Assembly: GCA_030549335.1 (NCBI GenBank)
Contig: CM060198.1
Coordinates: 58,605,453 to 58,669,452, forward strand
DNA length: 64,000 nt
DNA from: Pontederia crassipes
Taxonomy: Eukaryota; Streptophyta; Magnoliopsida; Commelinales; Pontederiaceae
Direction: 5' to 3'
Position 1 is the stretch's first letter; every line of letters starts with the position of its first letter. The notes under the pieces are model-generated. The model was not told the DNA's origin and did not search any database. It was given only the letters and a program-made list of their open reading frames with translations. Positions 29,676 through 41,704 of the stretch are shown here, in pieces. The translations under genes were made by a program, and so were the position numbers.

Positions 29676-30456
29676 TGTGGTTACCTTATTATTATGATAA
29701 GAATATTCCTTTATTATTTTCTCTTATTTAGTTGTTTAAACCGTATTAAAAATGAGACGACTCCAAAAGTTATTATTCGACATTAATTAGAGAAACTCAT
29801 TTAAAATAATGATAACAATATCTCTTGAGATAACCTCTTTCAATAATTATTTTATCTTAAACATATACTTAATATGATAAAATAAATAAAGATGCATAGG
29901 ACGAATGAGAGTGGTCGGTGAGCGCCTATAAATTAATTTTGGATGTTATGTAAAACATACAAATAATCCTTAAATAGTTTAAAATAATAAAATTTCATTA
30001 TAAAATTAATACAATTAAATGTTATAATAATTAATTAAACTCTAAACTTGTTACTTCGATCTAACTATATCAAAGCAATATATTACCACATTGTAATTCG
30101 AGAAATATATTCAACTTTACTAAGATATATTAATAACTTGATAATGTTACATATTATACTCTAATATAATAGTTAAGCAATAATATAGTTAATCTAATGA
30201 GTATGGATAACAGAAAAGGTAAAATTATGAAATATTATTTACAAGTGAAAATAATGTTTTAATTAAATTTTCAAACGACAATTGATTTGAGTTGGCTCGA
30301 TCTTTTTTGTTTAAAATTTATTAAGGAGAAGGAAAGATATAGAAGAGAAGGAAAAATAATGATAGGTAAATAGAGAAGAACGAAAAAAAATAGCCCTATT
30401 TAATTGACATAATTTAAAGATATAAACTTTAAATCTTTAAATTATATTTTTTTATA

Positions 30457-30459
<3 letters not shown>
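28898..30459. other. AT-rich intergenic DNA
   Basis: No coding frame recognised. An AAT microsatellite lies at 29641-29672. The remainder is AT-rich without clear element ends. Confidence 0.4.

Positions 30460-30513
<54 letters not shown>
30460..30513. repeat. (TA)n microsatellite, 54 bp
   Basis: Uninterrupted TA dinucleotides. Confidence 0.96.
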
Positions 30514-30515
<2 letters not shown>

Positions 30516-30855
30516 CCCCTTTTTTCACCCCTATTCGAGGGTGAAAGACAAATCGAATGTTGGAAATTAAGGAAAAGAGTTTCACTTCAGCTTAAATTCA
30601 ACGAAATAAAGAAACCGATTTTCCTTAATATTAAATTCTTTAATAATTTTGGGAATCCTAATTCAAGTAGTATTTTATGTTCGTAACTCCTAAATATTTC
30701 GGTTAAGAGTTTAAATTTTTTATTTACTTGGAATCAAAGTATTAAAATTGCAAAAGTTTCTCGGGCGAATAAAATTTTTACGTATATATCCTTGAAAAAT
30801 CATTTCGTCGTGAAAAGAGTTTATATTAGGATTAATTTCTTAAATATATATGAAC

Positions 30856-31130
30856 TGTAATAATTTTTATACGATTGCTTTTCGTAACGTCCTTTAAATT
30901 ATTTTACTTTAATACATTTGTCATGTTTTCTCATTATTTTTATCTTTTTACTTATTAAATGATTAAATTGTCCTCAACAAAGAAAAAAAGATAAGCATTT
31001 ATTTCAAATCGTCAAAGAATAATTTAATCACTTAATAAATAAATAAAGAAATAAATAATAGTATTATATGATAGATGAATTAAAGTAAAAATCGTTATAT
31101 AATTTAAAAGACGTGATAAGTGACAAATGC
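30856..31130. repeat. Foldback MITE, family 1, copy 2
   Basis: It matches the copy at 18105-18375. Shared stretches include TTATTAAATGATTAAATTGT, CATTTATTTCAAATC, GAATTAAAGTAAAAATCG and ATAATTTAAAAGACG. The two copies lie in the same orientation. Confidence 0.65.
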
Positions 31131-31215
31131 TAAAAATTATTATAATTTAAGAAATTAATCTTTCATAAAATTGACAAAATAACACAACGAAACTAGATAT
31201 TGTTACATTAAAAAA

Positions 31216-31400
31216 CCAACGATCGTTGGCACGATGGATAACGAGCTGCGTTCAAAGTGGTTCGACGAGTGTTAGTAGTCTCGAGTTCGAACTCTGAAAT
31301 CATCGCGTTGGACATGGATTTATTTTTTAGCGCTCTCGTCTTGAACTGAATTAATCAGATGTTAATAATTTTGAACATCGATGAATTTAGATCGAAAAAG
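31216..31400 (+). repeat. tRNA-derived SINE-like element
   Basis: An A-box-like TGGCACGATGG at 31227-31237 and a B-box GAGTTCGAACTC at 31283-31294 lie about 45 bases apart, as in a polymerase III promoter. A tail with GAACTGAATTAATCAGATG follows. The tail is also found near 20075. The tRNA-like part does not fold into a convincing tRNA, so I call a SINE rather than a tRNA gene. Confidence 0.45.
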
Positions 31401-31634
31401 AAATAAAAAAATAAAAAAAAAGAAAAACCTATCTGGTATGGTGACACATTGCAGCTGAGGTGAAAAGAAAACATGTAAAGCCCATAGTTATCACGTGTGC
31501 AACTTCATCCATCACGTCACACCTTTTTCTTTTTCTTTTTCTTTTTTTTTTTGTGTGTGTCTCCACCGCAGACATCTCAATGTGATGGAAATAAATGCCC
31601 AAGTCAATCCTGACGGCCAGACCATGACACAACA

Positions 31635-31738
<104 letters not shown>

Positions 31739-31987
31739 TTCGTTCTCACTTCTCACCAAACGACAAATTAACACGTAAGAAAAACAAAATCTAATTTAGA
31801 AATAAAAAAAGAAAATAAGAGAATAAATTAAATTGGTTTACTCAGATGAGTTGGAAGTTGGAATATTATTATTATTTCCGAATTTTAATCTTAGAAATTA
31901 TTCGTTTCAAAAATATTCCTTTTGTTCTGACTCGCTTCGAAAAATTCAACTAAAACTAAAAAAGAACAAAAAAGGAAGCCCGCCGCG

Positions 31988-31999
31988 ATATAATAAAAA
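31988..31999 (+). promoter_or_regulatory. TATA-like box upstream of the RLK7/IKU2-type gene
   Basis: ATATAATAAAA lies about 200-250 bases before the candidate start codons. A run of 14 C at 32060-32073 follows, probably in the leader. Confidence 0.35.
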
Positions 32000-32236
32000 C
32001 GCAATCCCAAGCCACACACCCGTGGACTCGATCCCGGTCCCACCCACTCACCACCACCACCCCCCCCCCCCCCAACACCAGAACAAAAGCCTCACCAGTG
32101 CCGCTTCCCCAAAGTCGCCATGACTCCTACTCGCAGCCTCCATTTCCATCGTTAGCAAGCAGGAGGAAGAAGAGAGAGAGATGGAGCGAGTGACATGAGA
32201 AAAAGGGGGCACTTTTACTCCACTCGTCACCCAACA

Positions 32237-35200
32237 ATGGCGGCGCTTCTCGCGCTCCTCGTCTGCCTCTGCTGCCTGACCGCAGCGCACGGTGCCACGC
32301 AGCAGGAGGTGCAGATTCTGGTCCAGCTGAAGGGATCCCTCGGGATCACCAACTCCACGAAGGGCTTCGAATCTTGGACCGTCGTCAGCCGCGACACCGC
32401 CTGCAGCATCTCGGGCATCAGGTGCGATTCCAACGGGTCCGTCTCAGAAATCGACCTCACGGACAGGGGCGTCGAGGGCGCCGTGGACTTCGCCTCCCTC
32501 TGCCGCCTCCCCGCGCTCTCGAAGCTCGCCCTCGGCTCCAACAACCTCGCCGGCGAGCTCGACCCAGGCCTCGGCGCCTGCTCCGGTCTCCTGCACCTGG
32601 ACCTCGCCTTCAACAACTTCTCCGGCGCCGTCCCCGACCTCTCCGGCTTCGGCGGGCTGAGGTTCTTGAACCTCTCCGCCAACGCCTTTACCGGTCCCTT
32701 CCCGTGGAACTCGCTCCGCAACCTCACCGCCCTCGAGGTGCTGGCCCTGGGGGACAACAAGTTCGACAAGACGAGCGCGTTCCCGGAGGCGATCCGGGGC
32801 TTGACCAAGCTCAGCTGGCTGTACCTCTCCGCGAGCAACATCGGCGGCGAGATCCCGCCGTGGATCGGCGAATTGACGGAGCTCGTCAACCTCGAGCTCG
32901 CGGATAATTTCCTCCACGGCACCATCCCTCCGGAGATTGGTAAGCTGACCAAGCTTTGGCAACTGGAGCTTTACTCCAACTCGCTCACAGGGGAGCTCCC
33001 GGCGGCAATTGGCAACCTGACGGAGTTGGTCTTCTTCGACGCGTCGTCTAATAATCTCGAAGGTCACATCACGGCGGTGAAGAGTTTGACGAAGTTGGTG
33101 TCGCTGCAGCTGTTGGAGAACAACTTTTCCGGCGAGGTTCCACCGGAGATCGGGGATTTCAGATTCCTAGTGAACCTGTCGTTGTACTCGAACCGGCTGA
33201 GCGGGAAGCTCCCGCCGAAGCTGGGAAGCTGGGCGGAGTTCAACTTCATCGACGTGTCGACGAACAACTTCACCGGGGAGATACCGCCGGACATGTGCCG
33301 TATGGGAACCATGAAAAAATTGCTGATGCTTGAGAACAAGTTCACCGGCGAGATTCCAGCTACCTACGCCAACTGCTCGACGTTGGTCAGGTTCAGAGTG
33401 AACAATAACTCTCTCTCCGGCGAGGTTCCGGCGGGACTCTGGAGCCTGCCCAATCTGAACATAATTGACCTCGCATTGAACCAGTTCGAAGGACCCATCG
33501 GTACGGGAATCGGGGAAGCGAAGTCGCTCACCGAGCTGAATCTAGCCAACAACAGGTTCTCCGGCGAACTCCCGTCGGAGATCGGAGGAGCCACGTTGTT
33601 GAATAAGATCGACTTGTCGCATAACCACTTCTCCGGCAATATTCCAGAGAGCATGGGCGAGCTGAAGGCGCTGGGAAACCTCCTACTGCACAACAACGCC
33701 TTCTCCGACGTCATACCTGACGCCATTGGATCTTGCATTTCTCTGACCACGATGAACTTGTCCATGAACAACCTCTCCGGTCCGATCCCACTCAGCATCG
33801 GCGGTCTCACGAGGCTCAGTTTGCTGGACCTCTCGTATAACCAGCTCTCCGGTGGGATTCCGAGCAACCTCGCATCTCTCAAGTTATCCGCACTCGACCT
33901 CTCCAACAACCGCCTCACCGGCCCGGTGCCTGCCGGTCTCTCTATCTCGGCTTACAGTGAGAGCTTCGTCGGCAACGCCGACCTCTGCGTGGACAACGAC
34001 AACAAGGACGCCCTTCCTTCTCTCAGGCGATGTGCCTCCAGCACCGGCGGCTCGTCAGGTGTTCTCCGGACGCTTCTCACTTTCTTCTTCGTCGCCGTTG
34101 CTCTCGTCCTCGCGTTCGTCGGCACGTGCATTACAGTGAAGAGACGTCGGGCCGAGGCCTCGCGCGATGGACGTCATGGACTCTTTGACAGGAACTCGTC
34201 TTGGGACTTGAAGTCATTTCGCATCCTCACGTTCGACGACCAAGATATCATCAAATCCGTGAAGCAGGAGAACCTCATCGGAAAAGGTGGCTCCGGCGAG
34301 GTATACCGCGCCGAGCTCAAGAACGGGGAAGTGGTGGCCGTAAAGCTTATTTCTAAGGATTCAAATGCCTACGCGAAGGACCGCAGCACCACGGCCATGC
34401 TGAGGCGGCACACCCGGCGATCGGCGGGGAAAGAATTCGAAGCAGAGGTGGACACCCTGAGCGCCATCCGGCACGTCAACGTGGTCAAGCTCTACTGCTG
34501 CATCACGAACGACGAGTGGAGTCTCTTGGTGTACGAGTACCTGCCGAACGGTAGCCTCTGGGAGAGGCTTCACACGGTGGAAGGCGAGAAGCTGGGGGCA
34601 CTGACATGGGAAGCGAGGTACGACATCGCCGCCGGCGCGGCGAGGGGTCTCGAGTACTTGCACCATGGCTGGGAGCGTCCCATACTTCACCGGGACGTCA
34701 AGTCCAGCAACATCCTGCTCGACGAGGACTTCAAGCCACGGATTGCAGACTTCGGGCTCGCAAAGATTCTGCAGTCGGGCGCGGCCGCCGCAGGAAAGGA
34801 CTACTCGTCGGCGCCAGTCGTCGCCGGCACCCATGGTTATATCGCACCCGGTAAGCTCTGAGACTGCTCAATTAGTTCGACAAATGCTTATTATGACTGC
34901 AACGTGAACTGTTCGTTATTTCTGACGATTAATTGGGAACTTTTTGTGCTGTCGGTCCTGCAGAATATGCCTACACGTGCAAGGTGAACGAGAAGAGCGA
35001 TGTGTACAGCTTCGGGGTCGTGCTAATGGAGCTGGTGACCGGACGAATGCCGATCGAGCCGGAATACGGCGAGAACAAGGACATCGTCTACTGGATCTCG
35101 ACGAAGGTCACCAACAAGAAGGAGAGCGCCATGGAGCTGGTGGACAAACGGATACCCGAATGGGCCAGAGAAGAAGCGCTCAGGGTCCTCCGAGTTGCGG

Positions 35201-35391
35201 TGCAGTGCACTGCGGCTTGGCCGGCCTCGCGGCCGTCGATGAGGACGGTGGTCCAGATGCTGGAGGAGGCCGGCGGCTACCGCGCCAACCCGTCGGGGTT
35301 CGCCGGTGGCAAGGCGGTGGAGTCAAGCGGCTACGGTGATGCTGCTGAAGCCAAGCACAACGTTAAAAAGAGCCCACCAAAAGGCGTTTAA
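32237..35391 (+). CDS. RLK7-like: RLK7/HAIKU2-type LRR receptor-like kinase
   Basis: Two exons, 32237-34850 and 34964-35391, separated by a 113-base intron, encode 1013 residues. I chose the ATG at 32237 because it has ACAATGG context and directly starts a signal peptide (MAALLALLVCLCCLTAAHG). An in-frame ATG at 32195 would add 14 basic residues. Order: signal peptide, cap with CSISGIRC, about 20 LRRs carrying landmarks of this clade (FPWNSLRNLTALEVL, KLSWLYLS, LWQLELYSNSLTG, PPDMC, RFRVNNNSL), a transmembrane helix near residue 620, and a kinase with LIGKGGSG (~680), AVKL lysine, HRDVKSSN (~818) and DFGLAK. An insertion rich in charged residues between the lysine strand and helix C is shared with RLK7. 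Arabidopsis relatives act in PIP-peptide immune and lateral-root signalling (RLK7) or seed size (IKU2). Which role applies here is unknown. Confidence 0.93.
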
Positions 35392-35730
35392 TTAACCATC
35401 AAAATTGTTCTTCCAATCCATCCATGACTTTTGAGATGAAGCATTTTGTGATCAGTAATATGAAGAGCCGTACAAGTCAAGAAGATATCTAATATCATGA
35501 TAAATTTTCTTGCAGCATCCCAAGTTCTCTACTGCTTTTTGTAAGATTTTCTTGTAAATTTTATCAGATCCTTCATCCTTAATCTCCTCGCAAGTTTCAC
35601 GTTTATTTTTCTGTATCATATATATACATATGAAGGTGAGATCAAAACTAGTAAAGATTCCTCTTCAGTGAGTGAGAAAAGTACAATATCTTAGGATCAT
35701 TAGGGGGATTCCACTTTGTTCAGTGGGAAC
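35392..35730. other. 3' flank of the RLK7/IKU2-type gene
   Basis: AT-rich presumptive 3' UTR and downstream DNA up to the MITE at 35731. No coding frame. Confidence 0.5.
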
Positions 35731-36194
35731 AGGGGTGTTCAACGGATCGGGTCGACTCGCGAACCCGACGATCTGATCCGACTCAAATTAGGGTCGGGTT
35801 CGTGGTCGGGTATGGGTCAGAATTTTTTGACTCGAGTCAATCCGATCCGAAGACCTAATTTTTTTAGTTTTAAGCTTATATTATGTATAAAAAAAGTATA
35901 AAAATATTAAATAAAATATTTTAAATGTGTAAAATAATATTTAAATATTGAATAAGTTATTTTATGCTTATTAAATAAATATTATATAATATTTTTATAT
36001 TAAATAATAAATAAAAGTAAGAAAAAAATTAAAAAAAAAAGAAAAAATGATGGTCGGATAATCCGACCACCCGACTCGAACCGGGTCGGGTTGGATTGGA
36101 TCCGCCCTTAAAAATAGGGTGATCCGACCAAAATCGGACGGATCGAATCGGATCCGGAGTCAGGTTGGGTTAAACCCGACCCGTGAACACCCCT
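35731..36194 (-). mobile_element. hAT-like MITE, copy 1
   Basis: Terminal inverted repeats begin AGGGGTGTTCA at both ends. The subterminal sequence is built from GGGTCGGGT-type units, and the middle is AT-rich. It is the same family as 43675-44152, in the opposite orientation (AGGGGTGTTCAACGG is at the left here and at the right there). Flanks AGTGGGAA and AATGAAAA could be a decayed 8-bp target duplication. It is non-coding and depends on a hAT transposase elsewhere. Confidence 0.75.
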
Positions 36195-36235
36195 AAATGA
36201 AAATGTTCATCCCCTGATTGTGGCTCAAATGAATT

Positions 36236-36420
36236 GTTATTCTATAGATTAAAATAAACCATGTTTAACTAATGGGCATCGGTCCTCGTTTAAAGAGATC
36301 TTGAGTTTAAAATCTCTCATTCTCGTTGGAAGCTTCAATTATCATAATTCATGCGATCCGGAGTGACATAAATTAATAGGATCATCTTTATCCGACTACT
36401 CTGATACCGCGATGGCAAAT
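36236..36420 (+). repeat. Weak SINE-like stretch
   Basis: A tRNA-like pair of motifs (CTAATGGGCATCGG near 36269 and CTTGAGTTTAAAATCTC at 36300-36316) resembles degenerate A and B boxes. Support is weak. Confidence 0.2.
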
Positions 36421-36808
36421 GAAAAAAAAAAGTAAACCTTATTTTATATTTGTGTCTTTGTACAATGAGGAGATTGTTTTGGTCAGTTGAAATAGTTAAT
36501 TACCACACTACATGTGATGTGGCTTTTGATTAACCGAGTAAGAATTCGATTGACGTTATTATTATATCATTTCATGTGCATCATATATATGTTATACGCC
36601 CCATGGGGATTACAAGAAGTGGTTGGAATCTTCTTTTCTCACAATCCACCCCCACATTTTGTTTGTGTTGGTTGGTTCTTAGGCATTTAATTAATGTGAT
36701 ATTAGAGATGATAGCATATATTAAACAAACTATTTGTTGAACTATTCTTCCATGCACATTGTCTCTTGGCAGAATGGGCATGAGGTGTGATATCAGACAG
36801 CATGTAAA

Positions 36809-36849
<41 letters not shown>

Positions 36850-37544
36850 GTACCATTACAATCCATCAATATCATCTTAAAATCATAACTTGGCTATTCT
36901 AGAACCTCAACATATTTCTTGATTAGTCCAACAAAGATGACCTATTCTTGATTAATCAATGTGTCCTAGAACCTCACAATATCAAGCATTCTCCATTGTT
37001 TTGAACTTAACCAATCAGGATTTGTTAAGTGTTTATTTATTTTTTAATATGCAGAATTAGTCTACAAAGTACAAACAAGTGGCTCAAGAGCATGAATTAA
37101 TGAATACCAATCCTCATTAATTAAGGGCCTAAGAAGGTTCATGAACGGGAAAAACCTGCTTCACATTAAAAAAAAAGCAATCGTAAAATATAAGTCAACA
37201 TATTTATGATGCCATATTGGCACATTGGCATGATTCGAAGACAAGGCTCCATAATTTAGGGTACTTGTTAGCTGCAAGTTGGTGTCTTATTTTGGACAAA
37301 AGCTCCATACAGAAAAATGGAACAATGTCCACCGGACACCAAACCAAGGAATGGAACTGGCAGGTGGAACAAGCAGCGATTATTATATTAAATCTTACGG
37401 GAGTTCCATCCCAATCAAAGTTTTATATTTATCTTGTAAATATAATAATGCCAATTCGTAGACTTGGAACTTCTAGTCCACGATTTGTAAATTGTCACCA
37501 ATAAATCGTTTACTTTTTTTTCCTTTCCAAAAGATCGTAAATTA

Positions 37545-37594
<50 letters not shown>

Positions 37595-37965
37595 TATTTA
37601 TTTTGGTCCATCAGCATGTTCTTATTGGTTATGTTTGGATGTAAAGTAAATATTTCAGAACAAGTTCTTTTATACGCATTTTGTTCCCATTTTTTAACCT
37701 CACCCAAGTCATCATGTCCAAGTGAAAAAAGTACGTTTGAATGAAATGATGAGAATAAAATGGTATTCCCGTACTACCAAATGAAACGTTTGTTATATAA
37801 ATAATTGTTAATCTGTTCATTCAAGCATGAGCATAACAAATCAAATATTATATTAAATAAAAATATCATGAAATATAATTTAATATAATAATTAATGATA
37901 ATCAAATATATATAACATTGTTTTAGTTAAGCTAATTTATAAATCTAAACATATTCATTAATGCT
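36421..37965. other. AT-rich intergenic DNA
   Basis: Contains AT microsatellites at 36812-36846 and 37546-37591. No coding frame recognised. Confidence 0.45.
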
Positions 37966-38166
37966 TCCACATATATATATATATGATTTAATTTTGATGT
38001 TTTCTATTTCACATTGTTCCTTATCTTTTACACCATCGAACGGTTAATGATTGAATCTCTCAAATAATTTATCACAATTAAATAAAAATTCGATGATAAA
38101 AAAATAAGGAACAATGTGAGATAAGAAACACCTTCATTTTTTTCATATATATATATATATATATAA
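37966..38166. repeat. Foldback MITE of about 200 bp
   Basis: The left arm (about 37971-38030, TCACATTGTTCCTTATC) is the reverse complement of the right arm (about 38098-38165, ATAAGGAACAATGTGAGAT), with a short loop. Both ends lie in AT dinucleotide runs, so a TA target duplication (Tc1/mariner type) is possible but unprovable. Confidence 0.6.
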
Positions 38167-38595
38167 TGCTCAGAAGCAATAAAGACTATATATTTAAAAT
38201 GCTTCCAAATTAAATGTGCACTGTTTCACTACAGGATATGAGAAGCAATAAAGACTACGTTCACTTGTCAGCACTCGACTGAGAAAAGATTCGGTCCCAG
38301 TCCATTTATGTAGTAGTAGACCGGGCTGAGTTTGACCCATTGATCCAATCTCAACTTCATTGAATAGATGGGTAAAGTCAAGTATTTTTTTAAAAAAAAA
38401 TTATTTAACAACAGTTATACTTGTATCTTTTAAAGTTAAGATTTTTCAGCATTTAAAATATTTGGTATACATATAAAATATTTTTAGAGTAATATATTTA
38501 GAATTTATAGCAATATAATTGTCTAACCTTTAAGAATAAATTAAATTGGTTTGAATATTTAAATTAGAAGATAGAGATCCACGTAGATCGTCTAT

Positions 38596-39251
38596 GGCTC
38601 TGTTTGATAGCACCAAAATTAACGTTTCGAGTAGCGTTTAGTGATTCAAACGCTAATTCTTTTATTTGATTAATGTAATGTTTCATATTGAAAAATTACT
38701 TCTACTAGCTTTTAGTGTTTAGATGTTAGCGTTTTATAATTTTTTTTTTAATTTTACCCTTATTCAAATATATTATTTCTTTCTAACTTATCTTATTATT
38801 TTATCATTTTTATTTTATAATCATTTAACTATATTTCTTTTTATATTCGTGCTTAATTAATTACAAATTATTTATACGTTAACAATGAATAAAAAATAAT
38901 TTCACAATTAATACTTTTATATCATGGGTGCACTATATATAAAATTTATTGTCAATGTAAATTTCTATATATTTTAAAAAAAACTAGTTGTGAAACTTTA
39001 TTTTATTAAATTAAGATATAAATATTTAATTTATTTTATTATAATACAATTTGTATAGTGCTTAAATTAAATAATCTATCATATGTCAAATTATGTCATT
39101 TTATATTCATCGATTAATTCTACCATTAAATTTACCAAATATTTATTTGTTACAATCTCTAACCGCTAATCATCATCCCGTTAGTTAATTCATTATCCGT
39201 TAATTAAATCGTTATCCGCTTATCAAACTGCTAATAATACCAATCAGAGCC
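38596..39251 (+). repeat. Non-autonomous DNA element, family 3, copy 2
   Basis: Ends are inverted (GGCTCTGTTTGATAGC at left, reverse complement GGCTCTGATTGGTATT at right). It is a diverged reverse-complement match to 23762-24416. Its right part also matches about 55085-55293. The GGCTCTGTTTG end is common among plant hAT- or Harbinger-type MITEs. Target duplication not resolved. Confidence 0.7.
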
Positions 39252-39839
39252 TATATAGAAGGCTAATTCAATGACGTTATTCAATTCTGTGACCTAAATT
39301 TTTATTTGTCTTTTAGTCCGTCAACATATTGATTTATGGAAGACTCAATCACAATAATTTTATAATAATAATTACAGTAGCGAAAGTAATTTAAACTTTT
39401 TCGGTGATGAGTAATTAAACTTTATACAATGACCCATGAGTTATAGGTCTCACATTTATACAATAATAGATCATATGTCCATGTGAGTGTCACGAGTCAC
39501 TAATCGTCATCGTTTCATTCTGCATGAATCCAAGTACAAGAAAAAAATCCAATGGGATAACTCTATACGTAGAAACACACATAACAATATGAATATGATG
39601 CATGCAAAATCCAATATATATTTAGCATTGTATTTAATCTTATTTCGATTCATTTTCCAATAGCATGCATTGCTTTTATGAGTTTATTTATATTAATTTT
39701 ACAAAATTAAAAATATACTCAAATATTGTATTTTATTATTTAGGAAGAAAGAAAAATGAATTGCAAAGCCACGGAATAAAATCACACTCAAATCGAAATT
39801 AAAATAGAACCAAAAAGTAAAAAATAATGAAGTTGTCAA

Positions 39840-40085
39840 GGGCTGAAATTTCGATGTCATGAGGGCCATGAAATTGCTAATGTGTATTTGCAACCCGAAA
39901 AATTGCTCGAAATAGAATCGTAATCAGCCTTTCACAGGCCATGAAATTCATAATTTTTATGCTAATCAGACAATATAATGACCGTGAAACCCCTATCACA
40001 GATCGTGAAAACGCATTTTCATTGCGATTCAGATAGTGTTTAGGCTGTGAAAAGCCTATAACAACTTGTGACGAAGTCAAAATAA
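39840..40085. repeat. Cluster of short inverted motifs, possible transposon terminus
   Basis: Recurring TTTCACAGGC/GTGAAA motifs occur (near 39928, 39981, 40000 and 40032), for example CCTTTCACAGGCCATGAAA and GGCTGTGAAAAGCC. Such arrays occur in the subterminal regions of CACTA elements. No terminus or partner end was found. Confidence 0.3.
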
Positions 40086-41704
40086 GATTTGGATAAATTT
40101 TTAGAAGAATATCAAATGCACAAGGATTCCTACGCATACCATATCTTCCAATTATCAATTGGAAATATATTATGATGCAAAATTCATAGTTTAACAAGAG
40201 CAAAATTTTAGAACTAAATCAATTCTAAATTTACCTTATTTTGTATGAAAAATATTTCTATTTCTTCTCTGATTACATAAAAACATGAACCAATATATAT
40301 TAAATGATAGGAATAGAAGAATAAAAAACTACTTCAATGAATGATTTCTTATAATATTTAAAATAAAATATAAAAAATATATATTAAAAATTTATTATAG
40401 GAACAGAAAACATCAAAGAATTCTACCTCACATGGATACATTAAATAAATTTATAAACAAAATTTTATTAATATTTTTCACCAATGGAACTTCTAGTCTA
40501 GACCACTCGCAATCAAAGTATTGTATTTTTTAAAAATATAAGAAGAACAAAATGCTCTCCTCCAATCCTCTACCCCCTCCTCCTCCCCTGACAAACTCTT
40601 CCGTGAGGAAATGGAACTGCTCGACCGCAATGTCAAACGTGCTTGCGTCCCAACGAGAATTAAGTCCACCATTGTAGATAGCTAGAGTGGAAGAAGATCC
40701 TTCCATGACACAATGTGTGCTCCTTGTGAAGAGATCATCCCTATCCTCGATGTTGTGGCAATGGATGATGTGGACCACCCTATGGACATGGTGGACCTCA
40801 TCAATAGAAGCAAGCCAAAGATATTTATTTTCGCAAAGGAGCTTGAAATCTGTAGTGCAGAGTGGTAGCAGACCCTTATCCTTAAGTTCCTAGGAAGATA
40901 GATCAGTCCGGGCAATCTACGTAGCCGCCTAGTATAGCTCTGGGGCAGCAAAGGAGACCTATGCCTTGTGTACCTCCCCAATGAATTCTTCTGGCCAGAT
41001 TCAAAGCTACCGAAGACATAGAGTGGATGCTCTTTGGCGGGCCATGGAACATTCTCGGTCACTACCTCTCCATTCGCTCATGGGTAGCAAATTTCAATCC
41101 ATGGGATGAGAGTATCACCAAAGTGACAGCATGGGTGTAGATCTTGGAGCTCCCTGTTGAGCTTCAGATAGTCCTCAGAAGGGTGGGTCATTGCATCGGT
41201 CGACTACTCAAAATCGACGCTGCAACAGGCGCTAGAGGCAACTTTGCATGCATTTGCGTTGAAATGAACACCTCGGATCCAATCGTGCCGGAGGTGGAAA
41301 TACTTGGACGCAGCTATTCCATTGAATACGAGGGGCTGGGACTTGTCTGTTTCCATTGCGGATGAATCGGCCATTAAAAGGAAAACTGCCCGCTGGGCAA
41401 CCAACCGGAGACGTAAGCTGTATAGGAAAAGGTTGCCAATGTGCATAAGGCAACTAGCGTCAACCACCCATGCAATGATGACGCTACCGCTTGCGTAACC
41501 AAAGGCTCGCCAACTGCGGATGTTCTATTTGGTCCTTGGATCATGGTCCAAATGAGAAGAAGGGCGCAAAAGGATATGCACAATGCACCAAGAAACTCTA
41601 TTCCGACGACCGACATAGGGGAAGACAATGAACAGGTAGCCTCACCTTCCAAGCATAGAGGGCCAAGGCCCATCTCGCCTACCACCACCCTTGAAGGGGC
41701 GTGC

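Noticed and set aside
31227-31294. tRNA gene
   Set aside because: A and B boxes are present, but no acceptor stem or anticodon arm could be folded convincingly; a SINE is more likely.
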